Source: Nitrospirota bacterium | GTDB lineage: Bacteria > Nitrospirota > Thermodesulfovibrionia > Thermodesulfovibrionales > JdFR-85 | Assembly (NCBI GenBank): GCA_013151785.1 | Contig: JAADHP010000087.1 | Span: 1-11,768 of the forward strand | DNA length: 11,768 nucleotides | Reading direction: 5' to 3' | Shown: positions 6,830 to 11,768 of the stretch, piece after piece | Position numbering within the stretch: the first letter of the stretch is position 1 | Layout of the letters: each line of letters starts with the position of its first letter | Position numbers and translations under genes: made by a program | The notes under the pieces: model-generated | Databases searched by the model: none | What the model was told of the DNA's origin: nothing | What the model saw: only the letters and a program-made list of their open reading frames with translations

Positions 6830-7438
6830 ATGACAAGGGTAAAGATATGTGGTATAACAAACCTTTCCGATGCCCTCATGGCAGTAGAGTATGGAGCAGA
6901 TGCACTGGGTTTTGTATTCTATGAAGGAAGCCCACGCCATGTCTTTCCAGAGACTGTCAAAGAGATAGTCTCACATCTGCCACCCTTTGTAACAACTGTT
7001 GGTGTATTCGTGAATGCCCCGCCTCAGGAGATAAAAGAGGTATTGGAGTTCACAGGTCTTGATGTTGTCCAGCTTCATGGCGATGAACCCCGGGAGGAGT
7101 GTTCCCTCTTCCCGAGGGTAATCAAGGCATTCCGGGTCAGAGACATCAGAGACCTTGATGTAATCAAACATTATAAGGCATCAGCCTACCTGCTCGATGC
7201 CTATGACCCTGAAATACCCGGTGGTACCGGCCAGACCTTCAACTGGGATATTGCCGTAGAGGCAAAGCAGTATGGCCCTGTAATCCTTGCAGGTGGGCTC
7301 ACCCCGGATAATGTGTCGGATGCTGTCAAAAAAGTACGCCCCTATGCAGTTGATGTAAGCAGCGGGGTGGAGGCAGAGAAAGGCAAAAAGGATCCCGAAA
7401 AACTACGCCTCTTTATTCAGAGGGCAAAGGCTGCATAA
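6830..7438 (+). CDS. trpF: N-(5'-phosphoribosyl)anthranilate isomerase
   Basis: TrpF catalyses the Amadori rearrangement of phosphoribosylanthranilate in tryptophan synthesis. The 202-residue TIM barrel starts MTRVKICGIT, placing the catalytic base Cys7 in the KICG motif. The general acid is Asp123 in LLDA. QLHGDE (81-86), GGTGQTFNW (131-139) and the phosphate-binding AGG and SSG segments are all present. The start at 6830 follows the SurA-like stop after one base (TAAGATG), implying coupling. An in-frame start at 6794 would add 12 residues not seen in the family. No other trp genes lie in the window, so trpF is detached from a classical trp operon here. Confidence 0.95.
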   Translation: MTRVKICGITNLSDALMAVEYGADALGFVFYEGSPRHVFPETVKEIVSHLPPFVTTVGVFVNAPPQEIKEVLEFTGLDVVQLHGDEPREECSLFPRVIKAFRVRDIRDLDVIKHYKASAYLLDAYDPEIPGGTGQTFNWDIAVEAKQYGPVILAGGLTPDNVSDAVKKVRPYAVDVSSGVEAEKGKKDPEKLRLFIQRAKAA

Positions 7439-7448
7439 CCTGTCTGGT

Positions 7449-8669
7449 GTGGATATTGCAGATATCATAAGCTCTGAAGGTATTGACAACAGGGAGTTAA
7501 TCCAGAAGGAATTCAGTAACGGACTGCATCGTCTTAAGTTTTCAGAACCTCTGGAAAGGATATTCCTGCAATATTACAACTACAGCATCCTGAATCATAT
7601 CCGCATCTCCCTTATAGCAGGTCTTATTATCTTTTGCTCCTTTGGAATACTGGATGCACTTGTCTTTCCGGAGATACGGAACAAGATGTGGACTATCAGA
7701 TATCTTATTATAAGCCCTCTTTTATTATTCGTTTTAATATATTCCTATTATTCAAAGACCACAAGATACCTCCAACTCTTATACTCGCTGGCTATTTTTG
7801 CAGTGGGAAGCGGGTTGACGGCAATACTTTTAATAACCCATGATGAGAGTCAGATGTATTACTCCGGGCTTGTTCTTGTAATCATATATGCCTATACATT
7901 CACTGGCCTGAGGCTCAGATATGCTACAGCATCATCACTATCAGTAACATTAATCTATTCTTTAACATCCGTCTCTTTGATAAAACTGCAAACACCAATG
8001 CTATTAAACAACATCTTCGGCCTCTTTGCAACAAATATTATTGGCATTATAGCAGGATATCTGCTGGAGAAATACAGACGAAAAGATTTTCTCCAGACCA
8101 TTCTTCTAAATATCGAAAAGAAGGAACTAAAGGAGACAAACCTGAGACTCCAGAGGCTTTCCTATCTTGACAGTCTGACCAATATCGCAAATCGCCGTGC
8201 CTTTGAGGAGGCCTTTGAAAAGGAATGGAACCGAGCTCAAAGGTACTCCTATCCCTTATCGCTGTTGATTATTGACATAGATCATTTCAAACTCTTCAAT
8301 GACAACTTCGGACATCAGGCAGGTGATAATTGCCTTGTTAAAGTAGCTACGGTTTTAAAGGAATTCGGAAGTCGGCCAGGAGACATTGTGGCCAGGTACG
8401 GAGGGGAAGAGTTTGCTGTACTGCTGTCAGGAACATCTATTGAGGATGCCTTAAGGATTGCTGAAGAGATCCGGTTGACTATTAAAGACCTCCAGATATC
8501 CAACCCGAAGGCAAGTCCTGAAGGTGTTATTACTTTGAGTATTGGCGTAACAGGTACGGTGCCACAAAAAGGGATGGACAGGAGTATGATTGTTAAAAGG
8601 GCAGATTTTGCATTGTACAAGGCCAAGTCCGAAGGGAGAAACAGAACTGTCTGTCTGGAAATGGATTAA
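7449..8669 (+). CDS. Membrane diguanylate cyclase (six-helix N-terminus plus GGDEF domain)
   Basis: The 406-residue product synthesises cyclic di-GMP from two GTP. Residues 1-50 are cytoplasmic. About six hydrophobic segments follow (near 52-72, 83-101, 107-130, 138-154, 160-178, 185-207), forming a putative sensor that I cannot assign to a named MASE family. A short linker helix (214-238) leads to the GGDEF domain. Its features are intact: DIDHF at 276-280, the signature GGEEF at 318-322, and the inhibitory I-site RPGD (309-312) exactly five residues before it. The enzyme should therefore be active and product-inhibited. The GTG start at 7449 has no clear ribosome binding site and lies 10 bp after trpF, so the exact N-terminus is uncertain. 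Confidence 0.9.
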   Translation: MDIADIISSEGIDNRELIQKEFSNGLHRLKFSEPLERIFLQYYNYSILNHIRISLIAGLIIFCSFGILDALVFPEIRNKMWTIRYLIISPLLLFVLIYSYYSKTTRYLQLLYSLAIFAVGSGLTAILLITHDESQMYYSGLVLVIIYAYTFTGLRLRYATASSLSVTLIYSLTSVSLIKLQTPMLLNNIFGLFATNIIGIIAGYLLEKYRRKDFLQTILLNIEKKELKETNLRLQRLSYLDSLTNIANRRAFEEAFEKEWNRAQRYSYPLSLLIIDIDHFKLFNDNFGHQAGDNCLVKVATVLKEFGSRPGDIVARYGGEEFAVLLSGTSIEDALRIAEEIRLTIKDLQISNPKASPEGVITLSIGVTGTVPQKGMDRSMIVKRADFALYKAKSEGRNRTVCLEMD

Positions 8670-9052
8670 TCAACCTCTTTTTGCTCAAGCTCACTACTTA
8701 CCTTTATTATGGTCTTTACGTTTCCCCTGGGGTTAAAGTCACCTACCACCTCAAGGAACCTCGGATTGAGGAGGTTTTTTATATCATCGTATATCCTGTT
8801 GGTTGCCTCCTCGTGGGATATATACCGGCTTCTGAAGGAATTCAGATACAGTTTCAGAGACTTAAGTTCCACGATCTTCTTGTCCGGGATATAACGTATC
8901 CTGATGGTTGCAAAATCCGGATACCCTGACCTCGGACACAGACAGGTAAACTCTGGAAATGTGATATTTATCTCATAATCCCTGTCAGGGTAGGGATTGT
9001 CCCAGCTCTCAAGAACTGCTTCGTTTATGGCCTGTTCTCCATATTTCATCAT
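8666..9052 (-). CDS. queF: NADPH-dependent 7-cyano-7-deazaguanine reductase
   Basis: QueF reduces preQ0 to preQ1 in queuosine biosynthesis. The 128-residue product matches the short unimodular type (Bacillus-like). Catalytic residues keep the known spacing: Cys39 in CLCPRSG forms the thioimide, Asp46 is 7 residues on, and His80-Glu81 lie 41 residues after the Cys, as in B. subtilis Cys55/Asp62/His96/Glu97. The QueF motif ELKSLKLYLNSFR (62-74) is present. The start is ATG at 9052, with an alternative ATG at 9049 (double Met). An AAAGG lies 11 nt upstream on the minus strand. The gene converges with the diguanylate cyclase gene, and the two stop codons overlap at 8666-8669. I see no preQ1 riboswitch upstream. 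Confidence 0.95.
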   Translation of the reverse strand: MMKYGEQAINEAVLESWDNPYPDRDYEINITFPEFTCLCPRSGYPDFATIRIRYIPDKKIVELKSLKLYLNSFRSRYISHEEATNRIYDDIKNLLNPRFLEVVGDFNPRGNVKTIIKVSSELEQKEVD

Positions 9053-9113
9053 ATTGAGTTTAACCTTTGTTCTAACTGTATTGCAAGCTTCAATCTGAAC
9101 CGTAAATTACCGA

Positions 9114-9141
9114 TTGACACACTGGTCAGCCTGGGTATAGC
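9114..9141 (+). promoter_or_regulatory. Palindrome plus promoter-like block in the queF / mini-oxidase divergent region
   Basis: TTGACACACTGGTCAG (9114-9129) contains the inverted half-sites TGAC-N6-GTCA. It also supplies a -35 TTGACA (9114-9119) spaced 16 bp from TATAGC (9136-9141). An almost identical block occurs upstream of the Crp/Fnr gene at 10491-10520. It may be a regulator site, a promoter, or both. Which strand it serves is not settled. Confidence 0.45.
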
Positions 9142-9193
9142 ATGTTAAACTCCAAAGGTCTCTTTCCTGTCGACTATTTTACGGATGGATTTA

Positions 9194-9205
9194 TGATTTT
9201 AATCA
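9194..9205. promoter_or_regulatory. FNR-type binding site near -41.5 of the mini-oxidase promoter
   Basis: TGAT-TTTA-ATCA matches the core of the FNR/DNR consensus TTGAT-N4-ATCAA at 8 of 10 defined positions and is a perfect 8-bp inverted pair. Its centre (9199.5) lies about 41.5 bp before the predicted start near 9241, the position of class II Crp/Fnr activators. It could respond to the adjacent Crp/Fnr gene product or to another family member. Confidence 0.5.
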
Positions 9206-9234
9206 TTGTCTGCCCTAATATTTGTAGGTAAAAT
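9206..9234 (+). promoter_or_regulatory. Promoter of the mini-oxidase gene
   Basis: TTGTCT at 9206-9211 and TAAAAT at 9229-9234 are spaced by exactly 17 bp. A start near 9241 gives a leader of about 34 nt before the ATG at 9275. The FNR-type box abuts the -35 element. Confidence 0.55.
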
Positions 9235-9274
9235 AAAATCAAAAGGTAAGATACCAAAATTAAAGGAGGTATAT

Positions 9275-9685
9275 ATGGACAGGTTTGTAAAAAACTTCAT
9301 AGTGGTGAGCATAATCTATCTGGCAGTGGCATCAATCATAGGGGTGCTGATGGCAATGGACACAAAATACCTCTACCTCAAATTCATCCACTCCCATTTC
9401 ATGCTTCTTGGCTGGGTCTCCATGATGATTTACGGCGTAGGATATCACATACTGCCAAGGTTCTCGGGCAGGCTTATAAAGAGCAAGCTCATTGGCGAGG
9501 TTCAGTTCTATCTCTCCAACATCGGTCTGATTGGTCTTACCCTGTTCTACACGCTCAGGCAGTATAATCCTGAAAATTCTCTTTACAATTTATTGACCTT
9601 TTTAAGTGGCTCTATAGAGGTCTTCTCTATATTTCTCTTCTTCTACAATATGCTTGCCACAATACTGGCAAAAGAAGAGGCCTAA
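9275..9685 (+). CDS. Heme-copper oxidase subunit I-like four-helix membrane protein
   Basis: The 136-residue product has four hydrophobic helices (about 8-28, 42-60, 75-95, 105-131). Helix II begins with HSHFMLLGW (39-47) and ends GYHILPRFSGR (56-66). This resembles the helix II heme-ligand region of cbb3/NOR-type subunit I and of NnrS-like proteins, so heme or metal binding through His39, His41 or His58 is plausible. A full oxidase subunit has at least 12 helices and a CuB site. This protein cannot be an oxidase alone and may be a sensor or accessory. The ATG at 9275 follows an excellent AAAGGAGG. The frame upstream to 9206 overlaps the promoter and is not expected to be translated. Its stop overlaps that of the convergent Crp/Fnr gene. 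Confidence 0.65.
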   Translation: MDRFVKNFIVVSIIYLAVASIIGVLMAMDTKYLYLKFIHSHFMLLGWVSMMIYGVGYHILPRFSGRLIKSKLIGEVQFYLSNIGLIGLTLFYTLRQYNPENSLYNLLTFLSGSIEVFSIFLFFYNMLATILAKEEA

Positions 9686-10356
9686 GAACCTATATCCTGC
9701 AGGCCGGGGAGGTCTGTGATGATTACATGACCTCCCTCTTCTTTTATGAGACCCTTTTTCTTGAATTTACTCATGGTCCTTATAGAGGTCTCCACCGTAG
9801 TACCCACCATGTCAGCAATATCCTGTTTTGTAAGCTTCATATTAATAACCCTGCCATCCTCTGTATCCTCACCCATCTTGTCGGCAAGCTTCAACAGCAG
9901 TGATGCAATACGGGCTTCCACCCGCTCAAGGGCTATATTCTTCAGCATCTCATGAGAGCCTCTCATCCGTTCACCGATATTCATGGCAAGGCAATACATT
10001 ATTGAGGGAAACCTGTCAAGAATCCTCATCAGGGAGTTCCTGTGGAGCTTTATTACCTCTGTGTCTTCCATAGCAATGGCATTAGCAGGGTAGGGGAAAC
10101 CCTGAAGCACTGCTACAGCGCCGAACATATCACCAGGAGAGATGATCTCCAGTATTATCTCCTTGCCATCCTGGGACATCTTTGTAATCTTTACCTTGCC
10201 GGTTGTTACAATATAAACATAATCAGAAGGGTCACCTTCTCCGAAAATAAAGTCCTTCTTGTTGTATTGCTCTCTCTTCAGATAGGAATTGAGTTCTTTA
10301 AGGTCTTCCTCGCTAAGTCCCTTGAACAAAGAAATATTTTTCAGGTCAGCAATCAT
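9682..10356 (-). CDS. Crp/Fnr-family transcriptional regulator
   Basis: The 224-residue product has an N-terminal cyclic-nucleotide-binding-type beta-roll (about 8-115, with GEGDPSDYVYIVTTGKVKI at 39-57), a long dimer helix (about 117-150) and a C-terminal winged helix (about 172-215). The recognition helix TTVETSIRTMSKF keeps Glu189 and Arg193 at the spacing of FNR Glu209/Arg213 and CRP Glu181/Arg185. The cAMP contacts of CRP are lost (PYPANA instead of the RSA region), and a single Cys (122) rules out an FNR-type iron-sulfur cluster. A DNR/FixK-like sensor of NO, redox or another signal is possible, but the ligand is unknown. GGAGG at 10365-10369 precedes the ATG. It likely controls its convergent neighbour and perhaps itself. 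Confidence 0.85.
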   Translation of the reverse strand: MIADLKNISLFKGLSEEDLKELNSYLKREQYNKKDFIFGEGDPSDYVYIVTTGKVKITKMSQDGKEIILEIISPGDMFGAVAVLQGFPYPANAIAMEDTEVIKLHRNSLMRILDRFPSIMYCLAMNIGERMRGSHEMLKNIALERVEARIASLLLKLADKMGEDTEDGRVINMKLTKQDIADMVGTTVETSIRTMSKFKKKGLIKEEGGHVIITDLPGLQDIGS

Positions 10357-10432
10357 CCTGCATTCCTCCGTTAAAAAACATCTAAGCTCCTGCTGAATTC
10401 ATATCCTGCAAATGGAACTAAGAACACACAGA

Positions 10433-10441
10433 ATTATACCA
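10433..10441 (-). promoter_or_regulatory. Extended -10 promoter of the Crp/Fnr gene
   Basis: On the minus strand TGGTATAAT is a perfect extended -10 (TATAAT at 10438 to 10433). No good -35 is seen. A start near 10426 gives a leader of about 70 nt. The palindrome at 10491-10506 is then centred about 72 bp upstream, close to a class I activator position. Confidence 0.5.
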
Positions 10442-10490
10442 AAAATCAGCAAGATAAAACCTCCCTCTGATACTTTCTCAAATTAGCCGA

Positions 10491-10506
10491 CTGACTCATT
10501 GGTCAG
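10491..10506. promoter_or_regulatory. Palindromic candidate operator upstream of the Crp/Fnr gene
   Basis: CTGACTCATTGGTCAG has perfect 5-bp inverted arms (CTGAC/GTCAG) around 6 bp. The same palindrome type, followed by a similar GGGTATAGC block, occurs at 9114-9141 in the neighbouring divergent region. Autoregulation by the Crp/Fnr protein is one reading. However, the TGA core is displaced one base outward relative to classic CRP/FNR sites, so another protein is possible. Its last 3 bases overlap the structured element that follows. Confidence 0.45.
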
Positions 10507-10640
10507 GCAATGGGTATAGCCTTTTCACATCATTCTCGACGGACATCCCTGTCCGTCTCCGAGGTGAAAATCAGGTTCACCCTCCAGGTGAACCTTTAAT
10601 TGATTTTCAAAACCCGTTCAAAAGCTATACCCATTGCCTG
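10504..10640 (+). repeat. Structured three-way-junction element, copy 1
   Basis: The 137-bp element is closed by a 17-bp perfect inverted repeat (10504-10520 with 10624-10640). Inside are two hairpins. P2 has CTC/GAG (10535-10537, 10561-10563), a 3' TCC bulge, a 7-bp stem GACGGAC/GTCCGTC and a 6-nt loop. P3 has an 8-bp lower stem TGAAAATC/GATTTTCA (10565-10572, 10602-10609), a 3' bulge, a 9-bp upper stem AGGTTCACC/GGTGAACCT and a 5-nt loop. Copy 2 shares this architecture in opposite orientation. Strand here follows the TCATTCTCG junction. I recognise neither a known RNA family nor an insertion sequence. Confidence 0.8.
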
Positions 10641-10752
10641 TTATTTTATAATCCTCTGTTTCCTATCAGTATTTACGGTGCTTTTATGTGCTGCATTACC
10701 TGTTATTATATCCTTAATATCAATACGGTCCATAAAACCTGTAAGTCCTTGT
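10641..10752. other. 112-bp spacer between the two structured elements
   Basis: A/T-rich sequence with no convincing gene. One plus-strand frame through it (10600-10797) reads as a hydrophobic stretch, but it has no ribosome binding site and runs into both flanking elements. I treat it as non-coding. It could be a remnant of an older gene. Confidence 0.4.
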
Positions 10753-10889
10753 AGGATAGGGGATATTAATTTTGAGCGGATTTTAATTTTGCAGTAGTGC
10801 TTGCCGTGATGGCAAGCACGCAAAATTTCCTCGGAGGCAGACATGGAGGTCTGCCGAGAATGAGACGAAAAATTAATATCCCCTATCCT
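10753..10889 (-). repeat. Structured three-way-junction element, copy 2
   Basis: Also 137 bp, inverted relative to copy 1 and closed by a 21-bp perfect inverted repeat (10753-10773 with 10869-10889). Read on the minus strand, P2 has CTC/GAG, a TCC bulge, a 7-bp stem GGCAGAC/GTCTGCC and a 6-nt loop (10830-10858). P3 has an 8-bp lower stem AATTTTGC/GCAAAATT, a 4-nt 3' bulge, a 9-bp upper stem GTGCTTGCC/GGCAAGCAC and a 5-nt loop (10785-10827). The junction strands TCATTCTCG and CCGCTCAAAA match copy 1 while stem sequences differ and stay paired. Confidence 0.8.
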
Positions 10890-10903
10890 TATGAATAGTT
10901 GTT

Positions 10904-10921
10904 GTGTCTTTTACCAGACAC
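10904..10921. repeat. Small hairpin between element copy 2 and the tetR promoter
   Basis: GTGTCT-TTTACC-AGACAC forms a 6-bp stem with a 6-nt loop. A second, 4-bp stem TGCC/GGCA follows at 10925-10939. There is no U-run, so neither is a standard intrinsic terminator. Function is unknown. Confidence 0.4.
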
Positions 10922-10952
10922 TACTGCCTTAATATGGCAAAAAGGATAGCAC

Positions 10953-10982
10953 TTGACTTTATTGATCATTACCAAATAAACT
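10953..10982 (+). promoter_or_regulatory. Promoter of the tetR-efflux operon
   Basis: TTGACT (10953-10958) is spaced 18 bp from TAAACT (10977-10982). A start near 10989 would lie inside the CAAACGTTTG palindrome and leave a leader of about 43 nt. Confidence 0.55.
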
Positions 10983-10998
10983 AAACAAACGTTTGATT
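10983..10998. promoter_or_regulatory. TetR-type operator, probably autoregulatory
   Basis: CAAACGTTTG (10986-10995) is a perfect 10-bp palindrome. Flanks extend the symmetry to 14 of 16 positions. It covers the predicted start of the following TetR-family gene, a typical place for a repressor site. Binding is inferred from position and symmetry. Confidence 0.6.
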
Positions 10999-11031
10999 TA
11001 ATCATAAACAATTTAAATAATATTAACAACA

Positions 11032-11664
11032 ATGGAGACAACAACAAAGGACAGGATACTGGACGCTGCAGAAGAACTCTTTGCTGAAAAGGGCTTTGAT
11101 GGGGTTAGTGTACGGGAGATTACAGCAAGGGCAGGCTGCAATGTGGCAGCAGTAAATTATCATTTCGGAAATAAAAAGGGTCTATACCTTGCCGTCTTCA
11201 GAGAAAGGATGGCAGAAAGGGCACGGAAGGTTCAGGAGGCATTCTGGAAGGAGATAGAAAATGAATCAGAACCTGATGCTGAGAAGATAATCCGTACCCT
11301 TGCAAGGTCCTTCCTGAAGAGCCCCTTTTCAGAAAAAGAACGACTTCTACATCACAAACTGATAGCAAGGGAGACAAATCGTCCTACAGAGGCCTTTGAG
11401 ATATTCTACTCTGAGGTAGTAAACCCCTTTTTCAGTGCCCTTCTCAAGCTCCTTGCTCCTTATCTGCCAGAAGGACTTTCTGAGCAGGAAAAAATGCTCT
11501 ATGTAATAAGCATAATCTCTCAGGTAATGCACTTTAATCTTGCGAGAACGATGTTAACCCATCTGACAGGCAAGAGATTTGATAGCCCATTTATTGATTC
11601 ACTGATTGAACATATCGTAAGCTTCTCCTTAAATGGACTGAGCGGAAGGATTATAAAGAAATGA
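11032..11664 (+). CDS. TetR/AcrR-family repressor with CerR/DUF1956-type C-terminus
   Basis: The 210-residue protein has a canonical TetR helix-turn-helix at about 8-52 (ILDAAEELFAEKGFDGVSV, then NVAAVNYHFGNKKGLYLAVF). The C-terminal ligand domain contains ERLLHHKLIARETNRPTEAF and a VVNPF segment, as in the CerR_C (DUF1956) group that includes E. coli CecR/YbiH. Such proteins repress adjacent multidrug or solvent efflux genes. The next gene, an efflux-type outer-membrane lipoprotein, starts inside its stop codon (ATGA), so one transcript is expected. The ATG at 11032 lacks a Shine-Dalgarno sequence; the fit of the family N-terminus supports it. The palindrome at 10986-10995 suggests autorepression. 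Confidence 0.9.
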   Translation: METTTKDRILDAAEELFAEKGFDGVSVREITARAGCNVAAVNYHFGNKKGLYLAVFRERMAERARKVQEAFWKEIENESEPDAEKIIRTLARSFLKSPFSEKERLLHHKLIARETNRPTEAFEIFYSEVVNPFFSALLKLLAPYLPEGLSEQEKMLYVISIISQVMHFNLARTMLTHLTGKRFDSPFIDSLIEHIVSFSLNGLSGRIIKK

Positions 11665-11768
11665 GACATTTGATTTTTTCGATATTTATAATAATGGCCT
11701 TCTACAGTTGCTCACCTTTAAAAATCCAGAAGCCTGATATTGTGGTACCTGAAAGATATAAGAATGCC
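11661..11768 (+). CDS. Outer-membrane efflux lipoprotein, TolC/NodT type, N-terminal fragment
   Basis: Only 36 codons are in the window. They encode a basic start (MRH), a hydrophobic core, and a lipobox-like FYSC placing the lipidated cysteine at residue 17. The mature start CSPLKIQKPDIVVPERYKNA resembles the N-termini of NodT/OprM-type outer-membrane factors, which typically read C-P-x-Y-x-x-P followed by a V-P-x-x-Y/W pattern. Overlap of its ATG with the tetR stop (11661-11664) indicates coupling. The rest of the gene and any membrane-fusion and pump genes lie outside, so the function is inferred. Confidence 0.65.
   Translation, partial: MRHLIFSIFIIMAFYSCSPLKIQKPDIVVPERYKNA

Noticed and set aside
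9053..9113. preQ1 riboswitch in the queF leader
   Set aside because: No recognisable preQ1-I hairpin with an A-rich tail or larger preQ1-II fold was found on the minus strand.
9206..9274. Longer start for the mini-oxidase protein
   Set aside because: This stretch contains the predicted -35 and -10, and the ATG at 9275 has an ideal ribosome binding site.
9682..10356. Classical FNR iron-sulfur sensor or cAMP-binding CRP
   Set aside because: Only one cysteine is present, and the CRP Arg-Ser cAMP contacts are replaced by Pro-Ala.
10600..10797. Hydrophobic 65-codon frame between the structured elements
   Set aside because: TTG start with no ribosome binding site, both ends lie inside the palindromic elements, and no family resemblance is visible. 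A gene remnant cannot be excluded.
10504..10889. Ordinary MITE or insertion-sequence pair
   Set aside because: MITE copies normally share terminal repeat sequence, whereas here the termini differ and only fold and junction strands are shared. No target duplication or transposase is visible. It stays open as a fold-dependent mobile repeat.

Overview
The window looks like the chromosome of a Gram-negative bacterium. It has a PpiD/SurA-like inner-membrane chaperone, a TolC/NodT-type outer-membrane lipoprotein, Hfq and a membrane diguanylate cyclase. The tRNA-tuf cluster and the order rpmE-DUF1385-prfA-prmC-murA would suit Nitrospirota (Thermodesulfovibrionia-like) or a deltaproteobacterial relative. 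That placement is inference from gene order and protein style, not from a search.

Layout. (1) 1-773, minus strand: four tRNA genes, Thr(UGU)-Tyr(GUA)-Gly(UCC)-Thr(GGU), lead into the first nine codons of tuf. Every spacer holds a degenerate inverted repeat built of roughly 7-nt units. (2) 944-5315, plus strand: rpmE, a DUF1385 membrane protein, prfA, prmC and murA form a tight operon for translation and peptidoglycan synthesis. (3) 5494-8669, plus strand: hfq, a Nudix hydrolase, a parvulin-less SurA/PpiD-like protein, trpF and a diguanylate cyclase, behind two candidate promoters. (4) queF on the minus strand runs tail to tail into the cyclase gene, their stop codons overlapping. (5) 9275-9685, plus strand: a four-helix heme-copper-oxidase-subunit-I-like mini protein, convergent with a Crp/Fnr-family regulator, again with overlapping stops. 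An FNR-type box sits near -41.5 of the mini-protein promoter, and a second palindrome is shared with the regulator's own upstream region. (6) 10357-11031: a 675-bp stretch without a credible gene. (7) 11032 to the end: a TetR/CerR-type repressor with an operator palindrome over its predicted start site, overlapping by 4 bp the first 36 codons of an outer-membrane efflux lipoprotein. This is the usual start of a repressor-controlled efflux operon.

The most unusual part is region 6. It contains two 137-bp elements (10504-10640 and 10753-10889) in opposite orientation. Both fold into the same three-way junction: a long closing stem, a short hairpin with a TCC bulge and a 6-nt loop, and a two-part hairpin with a 5-nt loop. 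The stems differ in sequence but stay paired, while the joining strands are conserved. I read them as two copies of one structured nucleic-acid element, either an RNA or a fold-dependent repeat. I do not recognise the family.
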